A stretch of DNA of 25,356 bases from Bacteroidota bacterium (GCA_023434025.1 JAEYTL010000036.1:1-25356); one strand, 5' to 3'. Shown: positions 1-6,916, counted from the stretch's first letter. Made by a program: numbers and translations. Notes: a model not told the origin generated them from the letters alone.

Positions 1-59
1 AGTTCAAACTCTTTTAAAATCTTGGCAATTTGGCTCGGGGTGAATTTACTTTTCTTCAT
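1..59 (-). CDS. IS3-family transposase OrfA, N-terminal fragment at window edge
   Basis: Read on the minus strand from the ATG at 59-57, the sequence gives MKKSKFTPSQIAKILKEFE and runs off the window. This is the characteristic N-terminus of the small OrfA of IS3-family insertion sequences, a helix-turn-helix protein that binds the IS ends and is joined to the OrfB integrase domain by frameshifting. Only 19 residues are visible, so subgroup and intactness cannot be judged. The element points away from the immunity-like array, and its upstream end abuts a truncated gene, which suggests that IS insertion or IS-linked recombination set the left boundary of the array. Confidence 0.75.
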   Translation of the reverse strand, partial: MKKSKFTPSQIAKILKEFE

Positions 60-127
60 ATTGACAGTTTAAAATTAATACTTTTTTTCTACTTTTAAAC
101 TGTACTAGTTTTGGGGGAGCTTACAAC
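60..127. repeat. Block B copy fused to the IS3 left end
   Basis: The stretch contains an inverted pair, CAGTTTAAAA and TTTTAAACTG, and then the block-B tail GGGGGAGCTTACAACAACA. The tail recurs upstream of other genes in the array (near 4260-4280, 5330-5345 and 6318-6333). The part nearest orfA (TTCATATTGACAGTTTAAAA) also resembles 4211-4235. The inverted pair may include the terminal repeat of the insertion sequence, but the exact IS end cannot be fixed with one end in view. Confidence 0.5.
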
Positions 128-575
128 AACAATTGAGTCTGATGATAAAACTAAAACTGTTTCAGGTGTACTTTCAAATTTTACAGAATATCCTGTTGGA
201 CTTAATAACAAAGAAGACTACGAATATGATTTAAGACAAACAAAATATAAAAGTATTGGAATAGCTAAATCAGAAGAAAAGGCTTATAATCTCTATGAAC
301 AACATTCCTTAATTTTAGGCATTAATGAAACTAAAACATTATATTTTTCTCTGACCTTGCCAATTATTGAAGAAACAAATTGGAAAATATTGCAAAATCC
401 TGTCAGATATGATAAATTGGAAGAGGGATGGAATTTTAAAATAGTTTACCAAGCTTTAGCTGATAATATTTACAAAGACTTACCCGGTTTTGTCAAAGAA
501 GAATTGAAGAAAAATAACGTTGAAATATTTAATGGTATGGTGTACTCAAATTCTGTAAAATTAAAAAAGAGGTAA
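111..575 (+). pseudogene. N-terminally truncated paralogue of the next lipoprotein gene
   Basis: The open frame (free of stops from 99) encodes about 154 residues with no signal peptide and no convincing start; TTG at 111 is the first start-like codon. Its product aligns with the C-terminal part of the protein encoded at 684-1424: SNFTEYPV matches VNFTDDAV, TLPIIEETN matches KLPIIEELN, and the ends match as NGMVYSNSV and EGTIISNSV. The roughly 110 residues present at the N-terminus of the neighbour, including the lipoprotein signal, are missing and replaced by block-B sequence. It is therefore most likely a remnant of a duplicated lipoprotein gene, cut at the block-B or IS junction. A function as a cytoplasmic fragment is possible but unsupported. 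The family is not recognised. Confidence 0.6.
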
Positions 576-578
576 TTT

Positions 579-606
579 GGATATGCAAACAAAAATTCAT
601 TATAAG
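579..606. repeat. Block A copy (A1), core only
   Basis: GGATATGCAAACAAAAATTC plus TATAAG begins three bases after the stop codon of the truncated gene. The same core recurs after the stops near 2062, 2817, 3551, 4105, 6777 and 7308. Here the conserved downstream part of block A is absent and unrelated sequence leads to the next gene at 684. Confidence 0.65.
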
Positions 607-683
607 ATGTTCTTGTCGTTGGTCTTAAACTAAAATGATATTCTTTCCTTATAAAACCGAAGGGAAATTTAAAATCATAAACT

Positions 684-1424
684 ATGAAATACCCATTGCT
701 TAATATATTTTTTACTATTTCCTTTATTTTTATATTAGCTGTAAGCTGTCAAAGCAGTGAAAAAACAGACGTTAATTTTGAGCTTTTGAATCGTGAAATA
801 CACGCACTGTATATTGATAGTATTGATTATAAGCGAAAGTATGCTGATGAAAAAGAAAGATTGATGGCATTAAATATTCTTAAATACAGAATTACAAATA
901 ACTCAGATAAAAAGCTGCTTTTTATAATAGATTCAGAGAAAATAAATGAGGATGCTGATTTCTGTTTTAAAATTACAGATTCAATTCATTTAACCAAGAT
1001 ACCATCAAATCCATTGGTCAATTTTACCGATGATGCGGTTCCGTATTTAAACTTTATGAACTATCAGGATTCCGTTAAAAAAGCAGATTATTTAAAACTG
1101 GGGATAAAGGAAAAGTATATAGAAAAATACCGTAAATTTATGAATCACTCTTTTGTGCTGAACCCTAAAGAATCGAAAACCTTACAATCATTTGTAAAAT
1201 TACCAATTATTGAGGAATTAAATATATCAACAGCTTCTGCTCCTGTATACTTTAAAAATATATGTGAGGGAGATCGTTTGTTTTTAACCTATCATTTACG
1301 TTTTTCAGATTATAAAGATGTACTTAAAAGGTGGCAGATTGAAGAATTAGAAAAAAATGGTATTATTTTTTTTGAAGGTACAATTATTTCAAATTCAGTG
1401 CCCATTAAAATTATTGAGGAATAA
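684..1424 (+). CDS. Lipoprotein of unknown family, immunity-like
   Basis: The 246-residue protein begins with a hydrophobic signal (residues 4-21) ending in the lipobox-like LAVSC, so Cys22 is the probable lipidated residue and the protein should sit in the periplasm or outer membrane. The mature part is acidic/basic mixed with no domain I recognise. Its second half is homologous to the truncated gene just upstream, showing that the family has been duplicated in this array. The ATG at 684 is chosen because it gives a complete signal peptide. It lies alone between non-coding blocks, not in a tight operon. Lipoproteins in toxin cassette arrays commonly serve as periplasmic immunity proteins; that role here is inferred only from context. 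Confidence 0.8.
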   Translation: MKYPLLNIFFTISFIFILAVSCQSSEKTDVNFELLNREIHALYIDSIDYKRKYADEKERLMALNILKYRITNNSDKKLLFIIDSEKINEDADFCFKITDSIHLTKIPSNPLVNFTDDAVPYLNFMNYQDSVKKADYLKLGIKEKYIEKYRKFMNHSFVLNPKESKTLQSFVKLPIIEELNISTASAPVYFKNICEGDRLFLTYHLRFSDYKDVLKRWQIEELEKNGIIFFEGTIISNSVPIKIIEE

Positions 1425-1475
1425 TAAAGTTTGTTAAGGTAGTTTTTGGGATATACCGATAAATAACTGGATAAG

Positions 1476-1497
1476 AGCTACAGAATTATTTGTAGCT
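1476..1497 (+). terminator. Hairpin after the lipoprotein gene, possible weak terminator
   Basis: AGCTACA (1476-1482) pairs with TGTAGCT (1491-1497) around an 8-base loop, about 50 bases after the stop codon at 1424. No T-run follows directly, so termination is uncertain. The sequence just before it (GGGATATACCGATAAATAA) may be a decayed block-A core. Confidence 0.35.
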
Positions 1498-1535
1498 GAC
1501 ATATTAAATTTTGTTACACCAAAAAAATAATTCTT

Positions 1536-2057
1536 ATGAAAAGTATATTATTAATTTCACTAATCTTTATAAGCACAAGTATTTATTCTCAGGAAAAGTC
1601 AGATGATTATAAAAAAATGATAGATTCTGCCATCACAATTAAGGCTGCTCAATTGTTAAATGATTACAAACAAAAGCTTGCTAAAAAAAATAATACTGAT
1701 AACTGGAAACATTATATAAGTAATTACAAAGAACTGATTGAAAATATTTTTCTAATAGACGAAAATCATAATCCTTATGTGTTTTCTTCTTCAAAAGAAC
1801 TTTTTGAGGTTAAATTCAAACAGTTAAATATTTATGATCCTACAAATAAAAAAAGATTAAAAAAGGGTATTGATGCTTGGAAAATTGTCTGTAATTTAGA
1901 GAGTAATAAAATGAAAATTTACATTATTGATTTTAAAATTACCTACACCAATAAAATTTACGAATTTTCAAATGGCGGCGGCATGACATTTATTTTTGAA
2001 TATTCTTGCGAAGAAAAAAAATGGGGTATTGTCAGTGTAAAAAATAATATTCTTTAA
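1536..2057 (+). CDS. Secreted hypothetical protein, immunity-like
   Basis: The 173-residue protein starts with a short signal peptide (about residues 1-18, ending SIYSQ) with no lipobox cysteine, so it is predicted to be exported by signal peptidase I. The mature part is rich in Lys and Asn with a conserved-looking C-terminal stretch containing GGGMTFIFEY and KKWGIV, and two Cys residues (near 119 and 158). I do not recognise a family. The C-terminal aromatic/β-rich segment is reminiscent of small cone-shaped β-sheet immunity folds, but that is only an impression. A block A plus B repeat follows five bases after the stop, as for other genes of the array, and supports membership of the same set. 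Confidence 0.75.
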   Translation: MKSILLISLIFISTSIYSQEKSDDYKKMIDSAITIKAAQLLNDYKQKLAKKNNTDNWKHYISNYKELIENIFLIDENHNPYVFSSSKELFEVKFKQLNIYDPTNKKRLKKGIDAWKIVCNLESNKMKIYIIDFKITYTNKIYEFSNGGGMTFIFEYSCEEKKWGIVSVKNNIL

Positions 2058-2061
2058 ATGT

Positions 2062-2154
2062 GGATATGTAAACAAAAATTCCAGTATAAGTTAAGCGTCG
2101 TTTTCTGGAGTTCATAGAAAAAAGTAGGCGGATAAATTAAGACCCAAATACCAA
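2062..2154. repeat. Block A core joined directly to block B
   Basis: The block-A core (GGATATGTAAACAAAAATTC, then CAGTATAAGTTAAGCG) is followed at once by the start of block B: GGAGTTCATAGAAAAAAGTA (2108-2127), then GATAAATTAAGACC. The same block-B segment occurs at 5266-5303, with partial versions near 6252-6300. This copy shows the two blocks adjacent, without the conserved middle of block A or its terminator seen at 3551, 4105 and 7308. Confidence 0.7.
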
Positions 2155-2231
2155 AGTTCTTAAAGTTTTAGAGGAAAATCATGGTTAGTTAAAAAAACTA
2201 AAACTTATAAAGACTTAAAAGTAAAATAGTT

Positions 2232-2795
2232 ATGAGAAAGATGATCTTTTATTTATTACTAATGATGATAATTACGAGTTGTAAAAAAAATCAATTTGTA
2301 AATAAAAAACAATATGTTTCATTTGCGGTAGATAGTATTCTTAATGAGTATGTTGAAACTAACAAATTAAGACAACGAATAGATGAAGATAGTATATATA
2401 TATCAAAACAATCTTACGAAATAGCATTTTTTAAAAAACAAAATGATACTATTGCTATTATTGGAAGAATTCCTTTTTATGTAACTGATTTTTTTGCTGC
2501 TAATAGTAATAGTTTTTTAGCAGGAATACTTGATTTAAAGAATATAGAATTAACACAAAACCCTATTTATATGGGGAGCTTTATGTATAAAAATAATCCT
2601 ATTCATGTTTATGATATACGAGATAAAGTTGGGAAAAAGGAATATTTTTTTGATAATTTAAAAACTGAAAATTTTAAAGAGTACTATATAAAAGAAGAGT
2701 TCATTGGTGATACAATGGCTTCATTTTGGATATATAAAATAAAAAATAAAAAATTTATATTAGAAAAAAAAACCGAGCCTTATGTTTATGAATAG
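2232..2795 (+). CDS. Lipoprotein of unknown family, immunity-like
   Basis: The 187-residue protein has a hydrophobic N-terminus (residues 4-16) followed by ITSC and a KK pair, a good lipobox with Cys17 as the acceptor; the charged residues directly after Cys fit a surface or periplasmic lipoprotein. The mature part has many Tyr, Phe and Lys residues and a C-terminal stretch (GDTMASFWIYKIKNKKFILE) that looks like a closing β-hairpin. No family is recognised. A very AT-rich base composition, unlike the genes after 7.7 kb, and the flanking block-A repeats mark it as part of the accessory array. A protective role against a toxin is inference from context. Confidence 0.78.
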   Translation: MRKMIFYLLLMMIITSCKKNQFVNKKQYVSFAVDSILNEYVETNKLRQRIDEDSIYISKQSYEIAFFKKQNDTIAIIGRIPFYVTDFFAANSNSFLAGILDLKNIELTQNPIYMGSFMYKNNPIHVYDIRDKVGKKEYFFDNLKTENFKEYYIKEEFIGDTMASFWIYKIKNKKFILEKKTEPYVYE

Positions 2796-2816
2796 GTGGA
2801 AATGTTTTCAAATGTG

Positions 2817-2843
2817 GGTATGCAAACAAAAATTCCAGTATAA
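2817..2843. repeat. Block A core fused to a toxin remnant
   Basis: GGTATGCAAACAAAAATTCC and AGTATAAAT match the block-A core after the preceding gene's stop. Instead of the usual continuation, the sequence passes directly into the toxin-like reading frame that begins around 2843, so this is a recombination joint inside the array. Confidence 0.6.
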
Positions 2844-3136
2844 ATCCTGCAGCAGATTTATCAAATACAATATTAATTCTCAATACTTGTAATTCAAATA
2901 ATACCACTCAGCCTTTAGCAGGAACTAAAGAAACATTAGCGGTCTCTTTTAGTAAGACTGGAGTGGATAAAGTTAGAGGAACTAATAGAAAACTAAATAT
3001 AAATGAAAATACAGGAAGAGCTACCATACCAGTAAGTCAAGCTGTTAAAGGTGGTGTTTGACAATATTTCAGAAATGGAAAGCAATATATCCACAATCCT
3101 CAATACAATTTCCTACGGGACCTAAATTATAAATAA
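2843..3136 (+). pseudogene. Toxin-tip-like remnant with one in-frame stop, coupled to the next gene
   Basis: Frame 2 reads through about 97 codons with a single internal stop, TGA at 3059-3061, between KGGV and QYFRNGKQYIHNPQYNF. A one-base change from TGG (Trp) would restore the frame. It has no start of its own and is fused to a block-A core, as expected for the C-terminal tip of a displaced Rhs or other polymorphic toxin. Its final stop overlaps the start of the next lipoprotein gene as TAATG, the usual tight coupling of toxin and immunity genes. The domain itself is not recognised; a secreted-toxin identity rests on position, the missing N-terminus and the coupling. Confidence 0.5.
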
Positions 3137-3549
3137 TGAAGAAAAATTTAATGTATTCAATCTTACTTTTAATTTTGATTGGATGTAACCGAGGAACACT
3201 AAAATCTGTTGAATTTAATTTTACTGAAAAAATAAAAATTAAGGAAAATTTCCAATATCCTGCAAAAATAGTAACCAGTAAAGTTCAACTTGAACATATT
3301 TTTAGTCAGAAACATAAACCATTATATCTTTTAAAGGATTTTATCGATTATGATAAATATGATTTTAAAAAGTATGATTATCTCTTTTCGTTTAGCAAAG
3401 AAGTCATAAATATTGAAGAAACAGATGATGAATGTGATTATTTAACAAAAAAACCTATTAAGGTAACATATTCTGAGCATAATGCTGAAAGCTTTATTTA
3501 TGTTTATATAATTGTTGATAAAAACAAATATCGAGACTTATGTCCATAA
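3136..3549 (+). CDS. Lipoprotein, probable immunity partner of the upstream toxin remnant
   Basis: The 137-residue protein has a signal peptide ending LILIGC, so Cys17 should be lipidated. The mature part contains several Asp, Glu, Tyr and Lys residues (for example DYDKYDFKKYDYLF near residues 73-86) and ends with a CP pair (DLCP). No family is recognised. Its ATG shares one base with the stop codon of the toxin-like remnant (TAATG), so the two were probably translated together and this is the best candidate in the window for a true immunity protein. It is followed two bases after its stop by a full-length block A with a terminator. Confidence 0.75.
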   Translation: MKKNLMYSILLLILIGCNRGTLKSVEFNFTEKIKIKENFQYPAKIVTSKVQLEHIFSQKHKPLYLLKDFIDYDKYDFKKYDYLFSFSKEVINIEETDDECDYLTKKPIKVTYSEHNAESFIYVYIIVDKNKYRDLCP

Positions 3550-3550
3550 T

Positions 3551-3666
3551 GGATATACTAACAAAAAGTAGGGTAAAAGTTAAGCGAAATTTTTTAAAGA
3601 TTTGATTTGGCAGAAGTAAATAAAAATGAGATAAAGGCAAGCATAAAGTTTGCCTTTTTACATTTT
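3551..3666 (+). repeat. Block A, full length (A4)
   Basis: The core (GGATATACTAACAAAAAGTA) is followed by TTAAGCGAAATTTTTTAAAG, ATTTGATTTGGCAGAAG and TAAATAAAAATGAGATAAAG, then a hairpin and ACATTTTAAAAC. The copies at 4105, 6777 and 7308 share this order with a few differences, so the whole roughly 110-base unit is a genuine repeat and not a chance AT-rich match. Confidence 0.75.
3633..3659 (+). terminator. Terminator inside block A
   Basis: AAAGGCAA (3633-3640) pairs with TTGCCTTT (3650-3657) and a T-run follows. The same hairpin, longer and cleaner, closes block A at 7391-7417; in the copies at 4105 and 6777 it has decayed. Confidence 0.75.
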
Positions 3667-3735
3667 AAAACAAATTTCAATGTTATAGCTACATAATGTA
3701 CTATTTTTCGTTAAATTACATTTGCTGTTTCGTGA

Positions 3736-3795
3736 GAAATTGAGTATGTTTACAATGCCTTAGGCCGGAAACGCGAAAAAATCGTGACCGACAAC
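3736..3795 (+). pseudogene. Rhs/YD-repeat core fragment
   Basis: After an in-frame TGA (3733-3735) the frame reads EIEYVYNALGRKREKIVTDN. YxYNALGRK is the YD-repeat signature of Rhs-type shell proteins, whose repeats build the cocoon around a C-terminal toxin. Only about 20 residues remain, with no start and no continuing core, so it is debris. It lies just ahead of the small membrane protein gene at 3809 and is the most direct evidence that the array derives from Rhs toxin cassettes. Confidence 0.7.
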
Positions 3796-3808
3796 ATAAT
3801 GTCAATTT

Positions 3809-4030
3809 ATGAAAAAATATAAAGGATTTATTTTACTTGCAGTAGTTGTTATTGTTATGATGATTATTGGTTATTTAATGAAAGAAGAACGAGTTGTTTA
3901 CAATTATGGGGATACATACTATGTTACAGATTATTTTACAATTTCGATTTTTGTATCATCAATTTTAATCGTTTTATTTCTTGTCCATACTATTGTAAGA
4001 ATAATGCTAAAGAGGTTCAAAAGATCATAA
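3809..4030 (+). CDS. Small two-helix membrane protein, possible immunity protein
   Basis: The 73-residue protein has two predicted membrane helices (about residues 6-24 and 44-67), with a polar linker rich in Tyr (residues 25-43) and a basic tail (KRFKRS). By the positive-inside rule both ends face the cytoplasm and the linker faces the periplasm. Small membrane proteins of this kind are known as immunity proteins against membrane-active toxins, but no family is recognised here. The ATG at 3809 gives a natural start with a KK pair ahead of the first helix. An Rhs core fragment lies directly upstream and a strong terminator directly downstream, so it is expressed as a single unit. Confidence 0.7.
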   Translation: MKKYKGFILLAVVVIVMMIIGYLMKEERVVYNYGDTYYVTDYFTISIFVSSILIVLFLVHTIVRIMLKRFKRS

Positions 4031-4033
4031 ACT

Positions 4034-4063
4034 AAAAAACACTTCAGATTGAAGTGTTTTTTT
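4034..4063 (+). terminator. Intrinsic terminator after the small membrane protein gene
   Basis: AAAAACACTTC (4035-4045) and GAAGTGTTTTT (4051-4061) form an 11-bp stem around AGATT, followed by T residues. It begins a few bases after the stop at 4030. The A-rich left arm means it could work on both strands. Confidence 0.85.
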
Positions 4064-4104
4064 AATTCTATAAAGCATCGCAAATTGTGAATATGTTGAT
4101 GGTT

Positions 4105-4280
4105 GGATATGCAAACAAAAAGTAGAGTAAGAGTCAAGCGAAATTTTTTAAAGATTTGATTTTGCAGAAGTAAATATAAATGGGATAAAGGCAAATATAA
4201 AGTTGGTCTTTTTCATATTTCAACAGTTTAAAATTACTATTTTTAAACAGTTCGAAACTGGGAAAGTTTACAACAACAAG
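4105..4280. repeat. Block A (A5) joined to the tail of block B
   Basis: 4105-4215 follows the full block-A order (GGATATGCAAACAAAAAGTA, then TCAAGCGAAATTTTTTAAAG, then GATTTTGCAGAAGTAAATA), with a decayed terminator stem (AAAGGCAA against TTGGTCTTT). It is followed by CAACAGTTTAAAATTA and then the block-B tail TTCGAAACTGGGAAAGTTTA, CAACAACA. The middle part (4211-4250) resembles the sequence upstream of the IS3 orfA at 60-100, so it may be the footprint of a former IS end. Confidence 0.65.
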
Positions 4281-4314
4281 TCTCTCAAGAGGTGCAAAAA
4301 CTAAATAACGAAAG

Positions 4315-5151
4315 ATGGAATCAAGATTAAATTATATTATTATTTTTATTCTTATTCTCCTATTTTTATTAACGAGTTGTGATAAAAAAGAGAAAAGTTA
4401 TTATGACGATGGAAATATTAAATCTGTATATTACCTAAACTCAAATAACAACAAAGAAGGTAAAGAAGAATTGTTTTATCCTACAGGAGAGCTACAGAGT
4501 GTGGTATACTACAGAAATGGTGTTTGGACGGATTCAATAGCTAAATATAACAAAGATGGTACATATCAATCAATTTTATACAAAAAAGAGGACAGTCTTA
4601 TTTTGAAAACTTTTAGCAAGAACATACTGACTAATGAAGGTGCGGTAGATAGTGATTTAAACCCAATAGGTTGGTGGAGTTTTTATGAAGAAGGAGATCT
4701 TTTTTCAAAGAGAGAAACTATTATTATTGAAGGAGATAATGTAACAAACCAAGAGCTTTATTATAAAAATAATGAACTAATACTTGATAAGAGTAAGTAC
4801 TATAGGTTTATAGCTCCTGATAAGGTTGAAAAACAAAAACAATATGAATTTAAAATATACTTTCAATTCAATGATTATTCTCCACAAGAAAATTTATTAG
4901 ATGAAGATTATTATTTTCTGAGTTTTTCAGCAGATTATAATGAAGATTTTTCTAATTCTCTTTCTGTAAAAGCAGACACATTAGTGCCACATAAAGAGAA
5001 TGAATTTTTGATAAAATTGGGCTTTAGGAATTCAGGAAGAAAGAATTTTAGAGCTATAATAGAAAGGCATACTTTAAACAAAAAAGACGATGATAACCTA
5101 TATTTAAAAATAGCTAAAATGTATATCAATGAAGATATTGAAGTAAATTAG
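4315..5151 (+). CDS. Lipoprotein with MORN-variant (YwqK-like) repeats
   Basis: The 278-residue protein has a long hydrophobic signal (residues 7-20) and the lipobox LLTSC, Cys22. Residues about 28-95 contain MORN-variant repeats: YYDDGNIKSVYY, FYPTGELQSVVYY and YNKDGTYQSILY, the pattern of the YwqK family, originally named as an antitoxin for a toxic partner. The later part (about 150-278) is a β-rich region without a recognised domain. The next gene, at 5381, has the same plan of signal, repeats and C-terminal domain, so the two are paralogues. The ATG at 4315 follows a short leader after block B. In polymorphic toxin loci such repeat lipoproteins are frequent immunity candidates; the target toxin is not present. 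Confidence 0.8.
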   Translation: MESRLNYIIIFILILLFLLTSCDKKEKSYYDDGNIKSVYYLNSNNNKEGKEELFYPTGELQSVVYYRNGVWTDSIAKYNKDGTYQSILYKKEDSLILKTFSKNILTNEGAVDSDLNPIGWWSFYEEGDLFSKRETIIIEGDNVTNQELYYKNNELILDKSKYYRFIAPDKVEKQKQYEFKIYFQFNDYSPQENLLDEDYYFLSFSADYNEDFSNSLSVKADTLVPHKENEFLIKLGFRNSGRKNFRAIIERHTLNKKDDDNLYLKIAKMYINEDIEVN

Positions 5152-5260
5152 GCAGCATGTTTCAAACTTAGTGATGACATGATTTTAAAAAGTGTAAACA
5201 ATTGTAAATCAGTAAATAAAAAATAATTTTATAAAAAGTGTCTTAAAATGGATACAATGT

Positions 5261-5350
5261 CTTTTGGAGTTCATAGAAAAAAGTAGACGGATAAATTAAG
5301 ACCTGAAGACTTTTAAAGAGTTCGAAACAGGGGAAGCTTACAACTATAAC
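5261..5350. repeat. Block B, full length (B6)
   Basis: GGAGTTCATAGAAAAAAGTA leads to GGATAAATTAAGACCTGAAG, ACTTTTAAAGAGTTCGAAAC and GGGGAAGCTTACAACTATAA. It ends about 30 bases ahead of the gene at 5381. In the last part the frame TFKEFETGEAYNYNN then a stop is open, hinting that block B may derive from the 3' end of an old coding region. The 5152-5260 interval before it has no clear block A. Confidence 0.65.
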
Positions 5351-5380
5351 AATTAAACCAAAAAATTAATTATTTAAAAA

Positions 5381-6178
5381 ATGAAAATAATATTTGTATA
5401 TATTTTAGGACTCTTACTATTTATTTCTTGTGATAATAAAAAAGAGATTGTAGAATACTATGAAAACGGAAATCCTAAAGTTGTTTATATATACGAAAAA
5501 GAGCAGAAACAAGATTCCTCAGTTCATTATTATAACGATACGAAGCAACCAATAAAAACTATAAAATACTGGAAGAATAACAATGCCTATTATCAAAAAG
5601 ATTTTTTTGCTAATGGTAATTTAATGGGAGAGGGGAGACTTTTACGAGATAATTTCAGAATAGGAAAATGGGATTTGTATAGTATAGAAAGTTATAAATC
5701 AGAAGTAATTGAGTATCTCAATATCAACAATACATCTTACAGAAACCAAACATGGAAATTAGATAAAAAGGGGGATACAATTAGTGGCGGAGGCTTTTAC
5801 GAGTCAAGAAATAAAGATACTGTAATATTTAACTCGCCTATTCGATTTCATTTTTTTTTAAGACAACGTGTTCTGCTAAATAGTGAACTCTATTTATGTT
5901 TTGCTAAAAAAGGAAGTGCTCTAAAATCTGATTTTTCAAACCAGCATGAGGTTCCTTTAGATACTGTTAAGAACATGTCTGTTGAATTTAAAACACATCC
6001 TAAATTTAAATATAGAAAATATGATATTTTATTTGATTTAATACCTAGAAAAGAGGGTAATGATACTTTGAGAGGTTTTTTGTTAGAAAAAGAAACTGTA
6101 AAAAATAATGATTCGGTTGATTTTTATACTCGGCAGTTTTATTTTAGCATTCCTTATTATGTAAAGGGCAAACGGTAA
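5381..6178 (+). CDS. Lipoprotein with MORN-variant (YwqK-like) repeats, paralogue of the previous gene
   Basis: The 265-residue protein has a signal peptide with lipobox LFISC, Cys17. MORN-variant units lie at residues about 25-90: YYENGNPKVVYIY, HYYNDTKQPIKTIKYW and FFANGNLMGEGRL, then RIGKWDLY. The C-terminal half contains IRFHFFLRQRVLLNSELYLC and a charged stretch, matching in layout the region of the preceding paralogue that begins DYSPQENLLDEDYYFLSF. The family resembles YwqK-type antitoxins. It is flanked by block B upstream and by a decayed A/B mixture downstream, so it behaves as its own cassette and not as part of an operon with 4315. Divergence between the two paralogues is high, which suggests that they answer different partners rather than being a recent duplication. 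Confidence 0.8.
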   Translation: MKIIFVYILGLLLFISCDNKKEIVEYYENGNPKVVYIYEKEQKQDSSVHYYNDTKQPIKTIKYWKNNNAYYQKDFFANGNLMGEGRLLRDNFRIGKWDLYSIESYKSEVIEYLNINNTSYRNQTWKLDKKGDTISGGGFYESRNKDTVIFNSPIRFHFFLRQRVLLNSELYLCFAKKGSALKSDFSNQHEVPLDTVKNMSVEFKTHPKFKYRKYDILFDLIPRKEGNDTLRGFLLEKETVKNNDSVDFYTRQFYFSIPYYVKGKR

Positions 6179-6182
6179 GATT

Positions 6183-6335
6183 CCAAACAAAAAACCTGTT
6201 CCGCCACAGGGAAGTAAGGTGTGTCAGTATAAGTTTAATGGGAAATAGTCATGGAGTTACTACCTTTGAGTGGACGAATTAATTAAGACCTGAAGACTTT
6301 AAACTGTATTATTTTCGTGGAAACTTACAACAACC
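6183..6335. repeat. Diverged block A/B composite (A7/B7)
   Basis: CCAAACAAAAAACCTG and later GTGTCAGTATAAGTTTAATG recall the two ends of the block-A core with a foreign insert between (CCGCCACAGGGAAGTAAGG). ATTAAGACCTGAAGACTTTA (6292-6311 region) and GTGGAAACTTACAACAACC then match block B. This copy is the most rearranged. Confidence 0.5.
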
Positions 6336-6356
6336 GGAGTTCAAAAAAATAAGTTA

Positions 6357-6773
6357 ATGAAAAAAAATATTATATTTCTTACGGTAATCATTTTTTCTTG
6401 TTCTTCTCAAGTAAAAAATAGGTCTATTCAAAATAGTAACAATACTGCAGCAAATGATTTGTTTAAAGTATATAAAATCGATTCAATAAATTCTTTTTAT
6501 TTTGTTTACTGCACAAAAAATGAGCTGAATTATAAAATTGTATCTAAAAAAGTAAATCAAAAATATAAGCATATCTTATTAAAAGAGAATAATTATTATA
6601 GTTTTGAGGTAACAAAATTCCCTGATTATTCCAATAATAACAATCCGCTTACTGGTTATAGTTCTTCAGTAGATTGTTTCATGTTAGATAAAGAAACTAA
6701 AGTTTGTAAAGAAAAGGATATAGAAGATTTGTATACTACTCCAAACCTTATAGGCTTATACTATGTAAGATAG
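6357..6773 (+). CDS. Small lipoprotein of unknown family, immunity-like
   Basis: The 138-residue protein has a signal peptide ending IFSCSS; Cys15 is the likely lipid acceptor. A polar Asn/Ser-rich linker (residues 16-35) is followed by a compact domain with the alternating hydrophobic pattern of a β-sheet (SFYFVYCTK, YYSFEV, IGLYYV) and three further cysteines (about residues 53, 107 and 118) that could form disulphides in the periplasm. No family is recognised. The gene begins about 22 bases after the end of block B and a block A begins four bases after its stop, so it is a clean single-gene cassette. Confidence 0.75.
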   Translation: MKKNIIFLTVIIFSCSSQVKNRSIQNSNNTAANDLFKVYKIDSINSFYFVYCTKNELNYKIVSKKVNQKYKHILLKENNYYSFEVTKFPDYSNNNNPLTGYSSSVDCFMLDKETKVCKEKDIEDLYTTPNLIGLYYVR

Positions 6774-6776
6774 TTT

Positions 6777-6870
6777 TGAATATACAAACAAAAATTTCAT
6801 TATAAGTTAAGCGAAATTTTTTAAAGATTTGATTTTGCAGAAGTAAATAAAAATAGACTAAAGGCTAGGC
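6777..6870. repeat. Block A (A8), terminator decayed
   Basis: The copy runs ATATACAAACAAAAATTTCA, then TTATAAGTTAAGCGAAATTT, TTTAAAGATTTGATTTTGC and AGAAGTAAATAAAAATAGAC, nearly identical to the copies at 4105 and 7308. After TAAAGGC the hairpin seen elsewhere is replaced by other sequence (TAGGCGTAAGCTTCAGCTGG), which leads to the next gene at 6917. Confidence 0.75.
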
Positions 6871-6916
6871 GTAAGCTTCAGCTGGTGTTTTGGGATGGAT
6901 TTAAATTAGTTAAATT

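Noticed and set aside
3931..4194. 87-residue minus-strand frame
   Set aside because: It covers the small membrane protein gene, its terminator and part of block A, which are all better explained on the plus strand.
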